DNA of 64,000 nucleotides from Trichostrongylus colubriformis. Taxonomy: Eukaryota > Nematoda > Chromadorea > Rhabditida > Trichostrongylidae. The stretch is from assembly GCA_963978905.1 (NCBI GenBank), contig OZ022258.1, positions 46,174,591 through 46,238,590 on the forward strand. Direction: 5' to 3'. Each line of letters starts with the position of its first letter. Positions within the stretch are counted from its first letter, which is position 1. A model generated the notes under the pieces. That model worked only from the letters and a program-made list of their open reading frames with translations. It ran no database searches and was not told the origin of the DNA. A program made the position numbers and the translations under genes. Below are positions 44,588 to 58,060 of this stretch, one piece after another.

Positions 44588-46567
44588 TAACTGTCACCGG
44601 AACAAGCTGCTCTGCAAGGCCACAGGTTCTCTCGGGCTGACTAGTCGAAGCTCATAAAGACAGAGAACAGCAACGGCGACCTCGAATAGTGGACAATAAG
44701 GCGTTGAGAGCAGTCATCGACGCGATTCACGCATGTGGTAGCGAAAATATTGGAACGGCAGCTTGCAATTGGCAAGGGGCGTTGACAGGCGAATTGGCGT
44801 CAAGCTAGGTCAGCGGCTATAAAAAAGGAAGAGAAAACGTGACTTTCCTTGAAAAACAGTGAAGTAACGAATTTATGGGGTTGGGAGAAGCGAAGAGTGA
44901 AATTCTCAGGAGACATACTCAGATTACAGACATTTTTTATGTTTGCCTATAACAAGGCTCTAAATAGAAATAACAAAAAGTCTCCATTTCTGCCCTACAC
45001 ATACCCTAGAGCCCCGCATCTTAAATTTTCACCTCCTTTCTCCTTTGGAATTATTTTTATCGATGATCCTTTGGATGGTCCTTTGGAATTATTTTTATCG
45101 ATGTGACCTTTTTTAAAAAAGAATGAATTGCTTGAAGGGATCAGGTTTCGAAGGACCAGGTTCTTCGGCTTCTCCCTATCAATTTATTATGGAGAAGACC
45201 AGCATAAACTTCCTGATGGACGATGGTGAGCTGTGACTCACTACGGTTCAGAATCAAGAGCTGCACACCAGTAGTCACCAGTAACTCTAATAGCACTTAT
45301 CTAATAATCCAATAATGCTTAGAAATGATTCCACCCATGGTCAAGCCTATGATTGATCGTTGCTCATGCCGGAGAGCAGTGGGGCAATTACCACAGAGCC
45401 TGCCTTTCAAAAAGAAACCAGCAAATAGCCACTGAACGTTGTTTTTGGACTGCTGCAAGATGAGCCTGAAGGGTAGCAATTAAGATGAAGAGCTCTGACT
45501 TTGCTCTCATCTTACCAAGTGGTTTCACAACTAATTGAATATCAATCCCAATCCCTGTAGAGCCTTGGGATTGATACCGAACGGGTCAATATTCTTGCCT
45601 ACCTCTCACACTCTTTCATTTTTTCCTCACCTTTTCATTACTCTCCCTCTGTCTTTTTGAGTTGATCATACAAATACGAAATTGATTCAGTGCTATTCCA
45701 AATATTCTGAGCCACCATATGCAAGAAATTCAATCTTTTATGGAAGCCGCTCAGCTGCATAGTAACATGAGAAAAAGCTGATTTCTGGGGCCTGGCTCTG
45801 CATAAGCTCGAAGCTTAAACTTTTCCTCGGCTTTAAGTCGACAACAGCTCTACTAACATCATCTTAGTCTTAGCTTTCCATTGACAAATCCGCCTTCAAA
45901 ACATGCTCAATCCCTTTCAAAGCCTCCAAAAAGCTTGTGAATTTTCAGCATAATCACCTTCTCCGAATGTCATGCTTCTTTTGAAAAGAAGTCTCCACAT
46001 GAGAAAATTTCATAAGGGTTATCCCAATGTGAACTCACTCTAATCAGGAGATTTCATTAGGGTAATGGGAGGTCGATGTTGTTATTAGAGCAGGCTCAAG
46101 TCTCCGTCAAGAAATTCTCAATGGGGATGGTTGCATTTTGTGTGCGAAACTGGGAGGTCGTATTTAGGGCTGAAAGGAGAGTTGTATTTCCTGAAGTTTT
46201 CCTCGACCACCTACGTTACCTTGAGGAGAAACCATGCGCAGTTGAGGAAATTTTTGGCCGGTTTAGAGGAAGGTCGTCAATCAATAATCACACTTTGTAC
46301 AAGGTAGCAGCATGATTATCCACTGATCGACTAACGATCTTTTTGGAGAATCGGCTCGAGTAGAGCAAACGTTACGGCGACGTTCGAAGGCGTCAACCGG
46401 CGAGCGGGAAGTGGGGCTGAGGAGGTGTTAGAGAAAGGATGGGGAAAGGATCTCGTACCGGAGGAGACCGCATTGGAAGGGGGGAGTGGTGGGGAGGACA
46501 GTCATATTTCTTTGTTTCTTACAAAATTTCTTCTACATCAGGCTCGACTCCAGACGGGACCATTTTA

Positions 46568-46600
46568 GCAACCTTCTATCAATCGTTGATAGAAGGTTGC
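46568..46600. repeat. Perfect stem-loop, 15 bp arms, 3-base loop
   Basis: GCAACCTTCTATCAA (46568-46582) and TTGATAGAAGGTTGC (46586-46600) are exact complements separated by TCG. Confidence 0.92.
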
Positions 46601-48234
46601 CTTCAAAAGGACTTTCGCTGTCTATGGGGTTCGAGTTTTTTGAGCATCCCGAAGAGTACTTACATTTCAATACTTCTATGCCCAATAGGCTATCATATTT
46701 CGAACGTTTCACGCATCATTTCAACTGTTCCAGTATGACGACATTATGCCAAAGGCAACCTCGATCTTGGATGGGATAGTCTGAGCGATGCTGCCTACTA
46801 TTCCGACTTCTTCGCTGTTCTTTTCTCTAGAGCTTATGACGGGCAAGAGAATTTTCATGGCCCGTTTAACAACTGTTTGGCTCTGTTGGGTGCAAATAAA
46901 TAAACAACCGCTGTTTACCTCCTTATCTTACCCCCAACCTTGCCTTTCAAGAATCAGCTCTAACTGATGATTTCCAGTAACTAGTCTGTTACATGATTAC
47001 TTCGCTCCTGCAAATCCCTGGAGAACTAATTATGGAGGCGTAGGACAGCATTGTTCGCCAAGCAGGAAAATCTCTTTTTCATTCGGAGGGGATGCACACG
47101 ATCATTTACCTATTTAGTTATTAAAGTAAAATGATAAATTATAGTTAGTTGAATTCAAGTGGTCGACTGGATATCGTATTTTTAAACTCGATAATGCCAC
47201 GCATAGCTGGAGTTCCAGTCGGCCGATGTTCACCTATAGAACTACAGTGTTATAATTTTGGGCGGGAGTTCCCTTTATGAGAGCTCTCAGAGCTAGGACT
47301 GCATCAGAGCAGGGAATCATATAATTGCAATAAATGGCTTCTCTTAATGCATTTTATGATCCCATCTCAATCCTTAGTACAGAATTTGATGCTCCGATTC
47401 TTGAGTGTCAAGGCCATTGAACGGAATCATCCATAGCGAAATGATAGTTTTGGTGGCGTCATTTGGAAAATGGCATGCCATTGAGTCCGAAAACCATCAC
47501 CAGCAGCGCTTTGTTCTCTGGTAGGGCCATTCTACGATAAAAAAGGGAATACTCAAAAATGTGATGATTGAAATTCGAGGGTTTGTGAGAATTTTGGCAG
47601 ATAATGACAGGGAGCAGGATTGACTGAAAGCTCAGTGAAACGTGGCAACTATTTAGGACACTTCCATGATTTCGAGTAACTAAAAGTGACTAAGAACATC
47701 AGAACTGTTTTTATCCCTACCGGATTATTCGTCGGTTGATCCACTCCATCAGTCCACCCCATGAAGATGTGGGACAGTGAGATCGCTTGAAAACACAAAA
47801 ATCTATGGTGTACTACCGTATAAAAGATAACTCACTAAATCACGAGTAAGTCACTTATTTTTTCGAATGCTTGAAAACAGGGCTTCTGGCAAGAACTAAT
47901 CTTAGAACACATAGAACAACGATGTCTTTAGTACTTAAGACACTCCTTGTAACTTCAGTTACATACGCACGGCGTGCAGAACTCAAACAAAAGAAGCACT
48001 CACTGACTCTGCCTACTTTTTTGGCCTCCCACCTTATGAATCTTTCCCCTCTTCTCTTTGTACCTATACAATGCCTCAGGCATTTTCAAAACGTTGTAAA
48101 AAGAAAAATGCTGGAACATTTGTTCCGACAGTGGTTTCCAGTACAGAGAACTCTCATGACAGTGGTAGACAAGGCACCTCCAGGTGTAGAGGGAAATAGC
48201 CGCATCATTACGACCTCCCCTCTATTTGGACCAA

Positions 48235-48345
48235 ATACGACCCCTCCACCTTTTTGACCGCTACAATACCAATAACTGATGGTATAGCAGCAACGTGTAT
48301 TATTGCTATGTATCCTTACTGAAGCAAAAAGATTTCTATTGTGGT
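48235..48345. repeat. Dispersed repeat, inverted relative to 14165-14345
   Basis: The reverse complement contains GGATACATAGCAATAATACA and CAGTTATTGGTATTGTAGCG, matching the copy in the snt intron. Confidence 0.6.
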
Positions 48346-48594
48346 GTGCCTTCAAGGTAGTACACTTGCTTCAATTGCTTAGGTTGTAGATCACTGAGAA
48401 TAGTTTTGATCGAAGTTGGGGTGAGTAATCAGCAAATTTCCTCTTTTTCGTGTTGTTTCCATCAAAATCGAGGAGCAGTGACCTTGAGATGATTGTCGCA
48501 CCGACAGACGCCTGTCCTGGTGCAAGCAGTGGTTGCATTATGATTCAACCACGTGGGGTAGTCTGCTTTCGAGCACCGAGCACGCTACCACCCT

Positions 48595-48608
48595 CCCCCC
48601 CCCCCCCC
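48595..48608. repeat. Poly-C tract (14 bases)
   Basis: An uninterrupted run of C; possibly variable in length or an assembly-sensitive site. Confidence 0.9.
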
Positions 48609-50202
48609 TGAGACATCTTTTGGTTACTACCACTCTTTCCACATTGTCCACATCCTACTTGTAAATAAATACGATCAATGACCTCTGCAAAAAAGATATC
48701 AGGCTTGGACCAAACCTGGCATACTGCGTGAAGTATAGTAAGCCTAATCTACACTAGATGGCATTTCGATTATTGTCACCTTAGTGAGAAGAACCTCAGC
48801 GCGTTGAAGGTTAGAAAAAAGTCCTTGAAGCGGCAGGATGTACTGGGTCATAGTGACTACAGCCCGGCCTATCCGAGGAAAGAGGGCATAGCCATAAATC
48901 TACGCTTCGAATAGCAATAATTTGTGGCTCGGCAGATATTTGAGCCGATTCTCGTCCATCTTCGTATGTCTTTGCCGACATGAGAAAAACGGTGGGATGG
49001 CACAATAAGAGCCACCTCTGACTATCTAAACCATTGTATAGCTAATAAACAATCAAATATTCCGCACGCGTCCAAGCTCTTACACATATGCCCTTATGCA
49101 GACCTCAGACTAGACTTCGCGATTTTGCTTTTTTGTGATTTCCCGACATTGACGACGTTGTAAAATCGCAAAATGTGATGTCTGAGCTAGGATTTACTTT
49201 TCGGGCATCAAAGTTCACCGAAATCGAAAAAGGTCTCTTCACATTTACATTATGATGCAAAGCGCGTACCTCACCTTCTGTCACTACAATTAGCTTCATC
49301 ATTTACCTGGTATCGCCGTAATAAATGGGATCCAAGACATCAAGTCACCCGTAATTCACTACATACGGGATTATAGGTTTTTGCATCGGGAGCAGTTGCA
49401 GGGTGCGATTAGACTAACATTTCAAATCATAATCACTTCCTGCGAAGAAAAGTTACTTTTTCTTACAAGATAGGGGTGGTTAACGCGTTGACCACCGTTG
49501 ACCGACGTTGTGTCGCAGCCATTTTACAGCTACTTTTCCATTGTATGGATCTAATTTTCCTGTATTGTATTTTGTATTTTGTGTACATCGTTGGTATACA
49601 TTTATGTTGAAAGCATTGTCCATAGAAATTGCTTTTGATGGCTGATTTATATTCAGATACGTGGGTAACTAAATGTTACTGAGCGCACTTAACAGGCTCA
49701 TATTGAAAACAATCGATGCAAAAATGATGCTGACATGGTACCATTATCGAGCCGATGGAACTTCCTTGAAAATTTAATCATTTGGTTCGACATTACTACA
49801 CTAAATTACTGCTACAATTCCAAATACCCTCTCTCGGGAAAAACAACCTGTGACAGCCGCATGTTGTCACATCTCAGTTCAAACATGAGCAGTGTATCTA
49901 AACTATGGATCAATATCAATTTAAATAGTGAAAATATCGGATAAAAAGTGTTCCATAAAGAGGTGTCATTTTGAGATCGCGTGGCATCACTTTTTAAGCG
50001 TGGGAAAAAGTGTGCGGTCGTCAACCTGTTGAAGAAGCGAAGGCATGGCCACACACAGTTTTGGAGGGAGTCATTATACCGTGCACTTTAAACAAGAAAG
50101 TTCAACTAAAGCTTCTTCTAAAATTTTGGATGGAAATACCCACGGTATTGCATATTTTATAGTATTTCTTTTGTATCTAAATGCTCCCTATTTGCATTAT
50201 CC

Positions 50203-50225
50203 TACTCTATATAATTCGCTTAGTA

Positions 50226-50260
<35 letters not shown>

Positions 50261-50334
50261 GTCTGTTTGTCACGAAATTCATATCTCGCGTCGCAGCAAA
50301 GCTAGGACGCTGAATTTTACAAATGATATAGGGG
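50203..50334 (+). mobile_element. Helitron-like leader directly before the satellite array
   Basis: TACTCTATATAATTCGCTTA is followed by a (TG)n microsatellite, GTCCGTCTGTTTGTCACGAA and ATTCATATCTCGCGTCGCAG. The order CTATATA, GC word, GTCTGTC run, CACGAAAT is the same as at 14739 and 27451. No further element part is seen before the tandem array begins. Confidence 0.5.
50229..50257. repeat. (TG)n microsatellite
   Basis: About fourteen TG units within the Helitron-like leader, replacing the GTCTGTCC run seen in the other two copies. Confidence 0.95.
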
Positions 50335-53300
50335 GTGGTAAGGGGACCCAGGCGGTGGTGGACCGAAAGTGATAGCAGCTGATACGCGCTGATAAGGAGC
50401 CTCGAAAGGCGAATGTCACCAATGTCGTTTCCCCTTTCAGGTTGGTCCTAGAGCGCTGACCCTTTTGGGTGTTTTGCGGGGTAAGACGGGGACATTAATG
50501 GTGGGTGATCCACCTTGATAACGGTTGATAAGATTTGATAAGGAGCGTAAAAAGGCTAGAGTCGTCGAATCCGTTTCGCTTTTCGCATTGGTCCCGGAGC
50601 GTTCATACTAACAGGGGTTTTGCGGGGTGGGAAGGGGACACTAATGGTGGGTGATCCGCATTGATTACGCTTGATAAGATACGATAAGGAGCGTAAAAAG
50701 GCTAGAGTCGTCGAATCCGTTTCGCTTTTCGCATTGGTCCCGGAGCGTTCATACTAACAGGGTTTTGCGGGTTGGGACGGGGACACTAATGGTGGGTGAT
50801 CCGCATTGATTACGCTTGATAAGATACGATAAGGAACGTAAAAAGCTAGAGTCGTCGAATCCGTTTCGCTTTTCGCATTGGTCCCGGAGCGTTCATACTA
50901 ACAGGTGTTTTGCGGGGTGGGACGGGGACACTAATGGTGGGTGATCCGCATTGATAACGGTTGATAAGATACGATAAGGAACGTATAAAGGCTAGAGTCG
51001 TCGAATCCGTTTCGCTTTTCGCATTGGTCCCGGAGCGTTCATACTAACAGGGGTTTTGCGGGGTGGGACGGGGACACTAATGGTGGGTGATCCGCATTGA
51101 TTACGCTTGATAATGATAAGATACGATAAGGAGCGTAAAAAGGCTGGAGTAGTCGAATCCGTTTCGCTTTTCGCATTGGTCCCGGAGCGTTCATACTAAC
51201 AGGTGTTTTGCGGGGTGGGACGGGGACACTAATGGTGGGTGATCCGCATTGATAACGGTTGATAAGATACGATAAGGAACGTGTAAAGGCTAGAGTCGTC
51301 GAATCCGTTTCGCTTTTCGCATTGGTCCCGGAGCGTTCATACTAACAGGTGTTTTGCGGGGTGGGACGGGGACACTAATGGTGGGTGATCCGCATTGATT
51401 ACGCTTGATAAGATACGATAAGGAACGTAAAAAGCTAGAGTCGTCGAATCCGTTTCGCTTTTCGCATTGGTCCCGGAGCGTTCATACTGACAGGTGTTTT
51501 GCGGGGTGGGACGGGGACACTAATGGTGGGTGATCCGTATTGATTACGCTTGATAAGATACGATAAGGAACGTAAAAAGGCTAGAGTCGTCGAATCCGTT
51601 TCGCTTTTCGCATTGGTCCCGGAGCGTTCATACTAACAGGTGTTTTGCGGGGTGGGACGGGGACACTAATGGTGGGTGATCCGTATTGATTACGCTTGAT
51701 AAGATACGATAAGGAACGTAAAAAGGCTAGAGTCGTCGAATCCGTTTCGCTTTTCGCATTGGTCCCGGAGCGTTCATACTAACAGGTGTTTTGCGGGGTG
51801 GGACGGGGACACTAATGGTGGGTGATCCGCATTGATTACGCTTGATAATGATAAGATACGATAAGGAGCGTAAAAAGGCTGGAGTAGTCGAATCCGTTTC
51901 GCTTTTCGCATTGGTCCCGGAGCGTTCATACTAATAGGTGTTTTGCGGGGTGGGACGGGGACACTAATGGTGGGTGATCCGCATTGATAACGGTTGATAA
52001 GATACGATAAGGAACGTATAAAGGCTAGAGTCGTCGAATCCGTTTCGCTTTTCGCATTGGTCCCGGAGCGTTCATACTAACAGGGGTTTTGCGGGGTGGG
52101 ACGGGGACTCTAATGGTTGGTGATCCGCATTGATTACGCTTGATAATGATAAGGTACGATAAGGAGCGTAAAAAGGCTGGAGTAGTCGAATCCGTTTCGC
52201 TTTTCGCATTGGTCCCGGAGCGTTCATACTAACAGGTGTTTTGCGGGGTGGGACGGGGACACTAATGGTGGGTGATCCGCATTGATAACGGTTGATAAGA
52301 TACGATAAGGAACGTAAAAAGGCTAGAGTCGTCGAATCCGTTTCGCTTTTCGCATTGGTCCCGGAGCGTTCATACTAACAGGTGTTTTGCGGGGTGGGAC
52401 GGGGACACTAATGGTGGGTGATCCGCATTGATAACGGTTGATAAGATACGATAAGGAACGTAAAAAGGCTAGAGTCGTCGAATCCGTTTCGCTTTTCGCA
52501 TTGGTCCCGGAGCGTTCATACTAACAGGTGTTTTGCGGGGTGGGACGGGGACACTAATGGTGGGTGATCCGCATTGATTACGCTTGATAAGATACGATAA
52601 GGAACGTAAAAAGCTAGAGTCGTCGAATCCGTTTCGCTTTTCGCATTGGTCCCGGAGCGTTCATACTGACAGGTGTTTTGCGGGGTGGGACGGGGACACT
52701 AATGGTGGGTGATCCGTATTGATTACGCTTGATAAGATACGATAAGGAACGTAAAAAGGCTAGAGTCGTCGAATCCGTTTCGCTTTTCGCATTGGTCCCG
52801 GAGCGTTCATACTAACAGGTGTTTTGCGGGGTGGGACGGGGACACTAATGGTGGGTGATCCGTATTGATTACGCTTGATAAGATACGATAAGGAACGTAA
52901 AAAGGCTAGAGTCGTCGAATCCGTTTCGCTTTTCGCATTGGTCCCGGAGCGTTCATACTAACAGGTGTTTTGCGGGGTGGGACGGGGACACTAATGGTGG
53001 GTGATCCGCATTGATAACGGTTGATAAGATACGATAAGGAACGTGTAAAGGCTAGAGTCGTCGAATCCGTTTCGCTTTTCGCATTGGTCCCGGAGCGTTC
53101 ATACTAACAGGTGTTTTGCGGGGTGGGACGGGGACACTAATGGTGGGTGATCCGCATTGATTACGCTTGATAAGATACGATAAGGAACGTAAAAAGCTAG
53201 AGTCGTCGAATCCGTTTCGCTTTTCGCATTGGTCCCGGAGCGTTCATACTGACAGGTGTTTTGCGGGGTGGGACGGGGACACTAATGGTGGGTGATCCGT

Positions 53301-56300
53301 ATTGATTACGCTTGATAAGATACGATAAGGAACGTAAAAAGGCTAGAGTCGTCGAATCCGTTTCGCTTTTCGCATTGGTCCCGGAGCGTTCATACTAACA
53401 GGTGTTTTGCGGGGTGGGACGGGGACACTAATGGTGGGTGATCCGTATTGATTACGCTTGATAAGATACGATAAGGAACGTAAAAAGGCTAGAGTCGTCG
53501 AATCCGTTTCGCTTTTCGCATTGGTCCCGGAGCGTTCATACTAACAGGTGTTTTGCGGGGTGGGACGGGGACACTAATGGTGGGTGATCCGCATTGATTA
53601 CGCTTGATAATGATAAGATACGATAAGGAGCGTAAAAAGGCTGGAGTAGTCGAATCCGTTTCGCTTTTCGCATTGGTCCCGGAGCGTTCATACTAATAGG
53701 TGTTTTGCGGGGTGGGACGGGGACACTAATGGTGGGTGATCCGCATTGATAACGGTTGATAAGATACGATAAGGAACGTATAAAGGCTAGAGTCGTCGAA
53801 TCCGTTTCGCTTTTCGCATTGGTCCCGGAGCGTTCATACTAACAGGGGTTTTGCGGGGTGGGACGGGGACTCTAATGGTTGGTGATCCGCATTGATTACG
53901 CTTGATAATGATAAGGTACGATAAGGAGCGTAAAAAGGCTGGAGTAGTCGAATCCGTTTCGCTTTTCGCATTGGTCCCGGAGCGTTCATACTAACAGGTG
54001 TTTTGCGGGGTGGGACGGGGACACTAATGGTGGGTGATCCGCATTGATAACGGTTGATAAGATACGATAAGGAACGTGTAAAGGCTAGAGTCGTCGAATC
54101 CGTTTCGCTTTTCGCATTGGTCCCGGAGCGTTCATACTAACAGGTGTTTTGCGGGGTGGGACGGGGACACTAATGGTGGGTGATCCGCATTGATAACGGT
54201 TGATAAGATACGATAAGGAGCGTAAAAAGGCTGGAGTAGTCGAATCCGTTTCGCTTTTCGCATTGGTCCCGGAGCGTTCATACTAACAGGTGTTTTGCGG
54301 GGTGGGACGGGGACACTAATGGTGGGTGATCCGCATTGATAACGGTTGATAAGATACGATAAGGAACGTGTAAAGGCTAGAGTCGTCGAATCCGTTTCGC
54401 TTTTCGCATTGGTCCCGGAGCGTTCATACTAACAGGTGTTTTGCGGGGTGGGACGGGGACACTAATGGTGGGTGATCCGCATTGATTACGCTTGATAAGA
54501 TACGATAAGGAACGTAAAAAGCTAGAGTCGTCGAATCCGTTTCGCTTTTCGCATTGGTCCCGGAGCGTTCATACTGACAGGTGTTTTGCGGGGTGGGACG
54601 GGGACACTAATGGTGGGTGATCCGTATTGATTACGCTTGATAAGATACGATAAGGAACGTAAAAAGGCTAGAGTCGTCGAATCCGTTTCGCTTTTCGCAT
54701 TGGTCCCGGAGCGTTCATACTGACAGGTGTTTTGCGGGGTGGGACGGGGACACTAATGGTGGGTGATCCGTATTGATTACGCTTGATAAGATACGATAAG
54801 GAACGTAAAAAGGCTAGAGTCGTCGAATCCGTTTCGCTTTTCGCATTGGTCCCGGAGCGTTCATACTAACAGGTGTTTTGCGGGGTGGGACGGGGACACT
54901 AATGGTGGGTGATCCGTATTGATTACGCTTGATAAGATACGATAAGGAACGTAAAAAGGCTAGAGTCGTCGAATCCGTTTCGCTTTTCGCATTGGTCCCG
55001 GAGCGTTCATACTAACAGGTGTTTTGCGGGGTGGGACGGGGACACTAATGGTGGGTGATCCGCATTGATTACGCTTGATAATGATAAGATACGATAAGGA
55101 GCGTAAAAAGGCTGGAGTAGTCGAATCCGTTTCGCTTTTCGCATTGGTCCCGGAGCGTTCATACTAATAGGTGTTTTGCGGGGTGGGACGGGGACACTAA
55201 TGGTGGGTGATCCGCATTGATAACGGTTGATAAGATACGATAAGGAACGTATAAAGGCTAGAGTCGTCGAATCCGTTTCGCTTTTCGCATTGGTCCCGGA
55301 GCGTTCATACTAACAGGGGTTTTGCGGGGTGGGACGGGGACTCTAATGGTTGGTGATCCGCATTGATTACGCTTGATAATGATAAGGTACGATAAGGAGC
55401 GTAAAAAGGCTGGAGTAGTCGAATCCGTTTCGCTTTTCGCATTGGTCCCGGAGCGTTCATACTAACAGGTGTTTTGCGGGGTGGGACGGGGACACTAATG
55501 GTGGGTGATCCGCATTGATAACGGTTGATAAGATACGATAAGGAACGTGTAAAGGCTAGAGTCGTCGAATCCGTTTCGCTTTTCGCATTGGTCCCGGAGC
55601 GTTCATACTAACAGGTGTTTTGCGGGGTGGGACGGGGACACTAATGGTGGGTGATCCGCATTGATAACGGTTGATAAGATACGATAAGGAACGTGTAAAG
55701 GCTAGAGTCGTCGAATCCGTTTCGCTTTTCGCATTGGTCCCGGAGCGTTCATACTAATAGGTGTTTTGCGGGGTGGGACGGGGACACTAATGGTGGGTGA
55801 TCCGCATTGATAACGGTTGATAAGATACGATAAGGAACGTATAAAGGCTAGAGTCGTCGAATCCGTTTCGCTTTTCGCATTGGTCCCGGAGCGTTCATAC
55901 TAACAGGGGTTTTGCGGGGTGGGACGGGGACTCTAATGGTTGGTGATCCGCATTGATTACGCTTGATAATGATAAGGTACGATAAGGAGCGTAAAAAGGC
56001 TGGAGTAGTCGAATCCGTTTCGCTTTTCGCATTGGTCCCGGAGCGTTCATACTAACAGGTGTTTTGCGGGGTGGGACGGGGACACTAATGGTGGGTGATC
56101 CGCATTGATAACGGTTGATAAGATACGATAAGGAACGTGTAAAGGCTAGAGTCGTCGAATCCGTTTCGCTTTTCGCATTGGTCCCGGAGCGTTCATACTA
56201 ACAGGTGTTTTGCGGGGTGGGACGGGGACACTAATGGTGGGTGATCCGCATTGATAACGGTTGATAAGATACGATAAGGAACGTGTAAAGGCTAGAGTCG

Positions 56301-57739
56301 TCGAATCCGTTTCGCTTTTCGCATTGGTCCCGGAGCGTTCATACTAACAGGTGTTTTGCGGGGTGGGACGGGGACACTAATGGTGGGTGATCCGCATTGA
56401 TTACGCTTGATAAGATACGATAAGGAACGTAAAAAGCTAGAGTCGTCGAATCCGTTTCGCTTTTCGCATTGGTCCCGGAGCGTTCATACTGACAGGTGTT
56501 TTGCGGGGTGGGACGGGGACACTAATGGTGGGTGATCCGTATTGATTACGCTTGATAAGATACGATAAGGAACGTAAAAAGGCTAGAGTCGTCGAATCCG
56601 TTTCGCTTTTCGCATTGGTCCCGGAGCGTTCATACTGACAGGTGTTTTGCGGGGTGGGACGGGGACACTAATGGTGGGTGATCCGTATTGATTACGCTTG
56701 ATAAGATACGATAAGGAACGTAAAAAGGCTAGAGTCGTCGAATCCGTTTCGCTTTTCGCATTGGTCCCGGAGCGTTCATACTAACAGGTGTTTTGCGGGG
56801 TGGGACGGGGACACTAATGGTGGGTGATCCGTATTGATTACGCTTGATAAGATACGATAAGGAACGTAAAAAGGCTAGAGTCGTCGAATCCGTTTCGCTT
56901 TTCGCATTGGTCCCGGAGCGTTCATACTAACAGGTGTTTTGCGGGGTGGGACGGGGACACTAATGGTGGGTGATCCGCATTGATTACGCTTGATAATGAT
57001 AAGATACGATAAGGAGCGTAAAAAGGCTGGAGTAGTCGAATCCGTTTCGCTTTTCGCATTGGTCCCGGAGCGTTCATACTAATAGGTGTTTTGCGGGGTG
57101 GGACGGGGACACTAATGGTGGGTGATCCGCATTGATAACGGTTGATAAGATACGATAAGGAACGTATAAAGGCTAGAGTCGTCGAATCCGTTTCGCTTTT
57201 CGCATTGGTCCCGGAGCGTTCATACTAACAGGGGTTTTGCGGGGTGGGACGGGGACTCTAATGGTTGGTGATCCGCATTGATTACGCTTGATAATGATAA
57301 GGTACGATAAGGAGCGTAAAAAGGCTGGAGTAGTCGAATCCGTTTCGCTTTTCGCATTGGTCCCGGAGCGTTCATACTAACAGGTGTTTTGCGGGGTGGG
57401 ACGGGGACACTAATGGTGGGTGATCCGCATTGATAACGGTTGATAAGATACGATAAGGAACGTGTAAAGGCTAGAGTCGTCGAATCCGTTTCGCTTTTCG
57501 CATTGGTCCCGGAGCGTTCATACTAACAGGTGTTTTGCGGGGTGGGACGGGGACACTAATGGTGGGTGATCCGTATTGATTACGCTTGATAAGATACGAT
57601 AAGGAACGTAAAAAGGCTAGAGTCGTCGAATCCGTTTCGCTTTTCGCATTGGTCCCGGAGCGTTCATACTAACAGGTGTTTTGCGGGGTGGGACGGGGAC
57701 ACTAATGGTGGGTGATCCGTATTGATTACGCTTGATAAG

Positions 57740-58060
57740 ATACGATAAGTAACGTATAAAGGCTAGAGTCGTCGAATCCGTTTCGCTTTTCGCATTGTTC
57801 CTGGAGCGTTAACACTCATAGGTGTTTCGCAGGGTGTGCCAGGGACATTAACGGTGGGTGATCCGCATTGATAACGGTTGATAAGATTAGATTAGGAGCA
57901 TGAGAAGGCAAATGTCGTCATTTTCGATTCACCTTTCGCGTTGATTCTAGAGTGCCGATATTTATAGGTGTTCTAAGTCCTGAGACAGGGACATTAACGG
58001 TGGGTGATCCGCATTGATAACGTTAATAAGATTCGAAAAGGAGCGTCGGAAGGCTAGAGT
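57740..58060 (+). repeat. Diverged two-monomer block within the array, copy 1
   Basis: Two divergent monomers carry ATTGTTCCTGGAGCGTTAAC, GGTGTTTCGCAGGGTGTGCC, TTAGATTAGGAGCATGAGAA and GTGTTCTAAGTCCTGAGACA. The same block recurs at 60400-60715, 61290-61605 and 62170-62485. Confidence 0.92.

Larger units (their letters stand above)
44588..50202. other. No recognised gene; scattered repeats
   Basis: Contains the 15 bp stem-loop at 46568-46600, the repeat at 48235-48345 and a 14-base C-run (48595-48608). Minus-strand open stretches near 49005-48811 and 49302-49105 have exon-like edges but no recognisable product. Confidence 0.35.
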
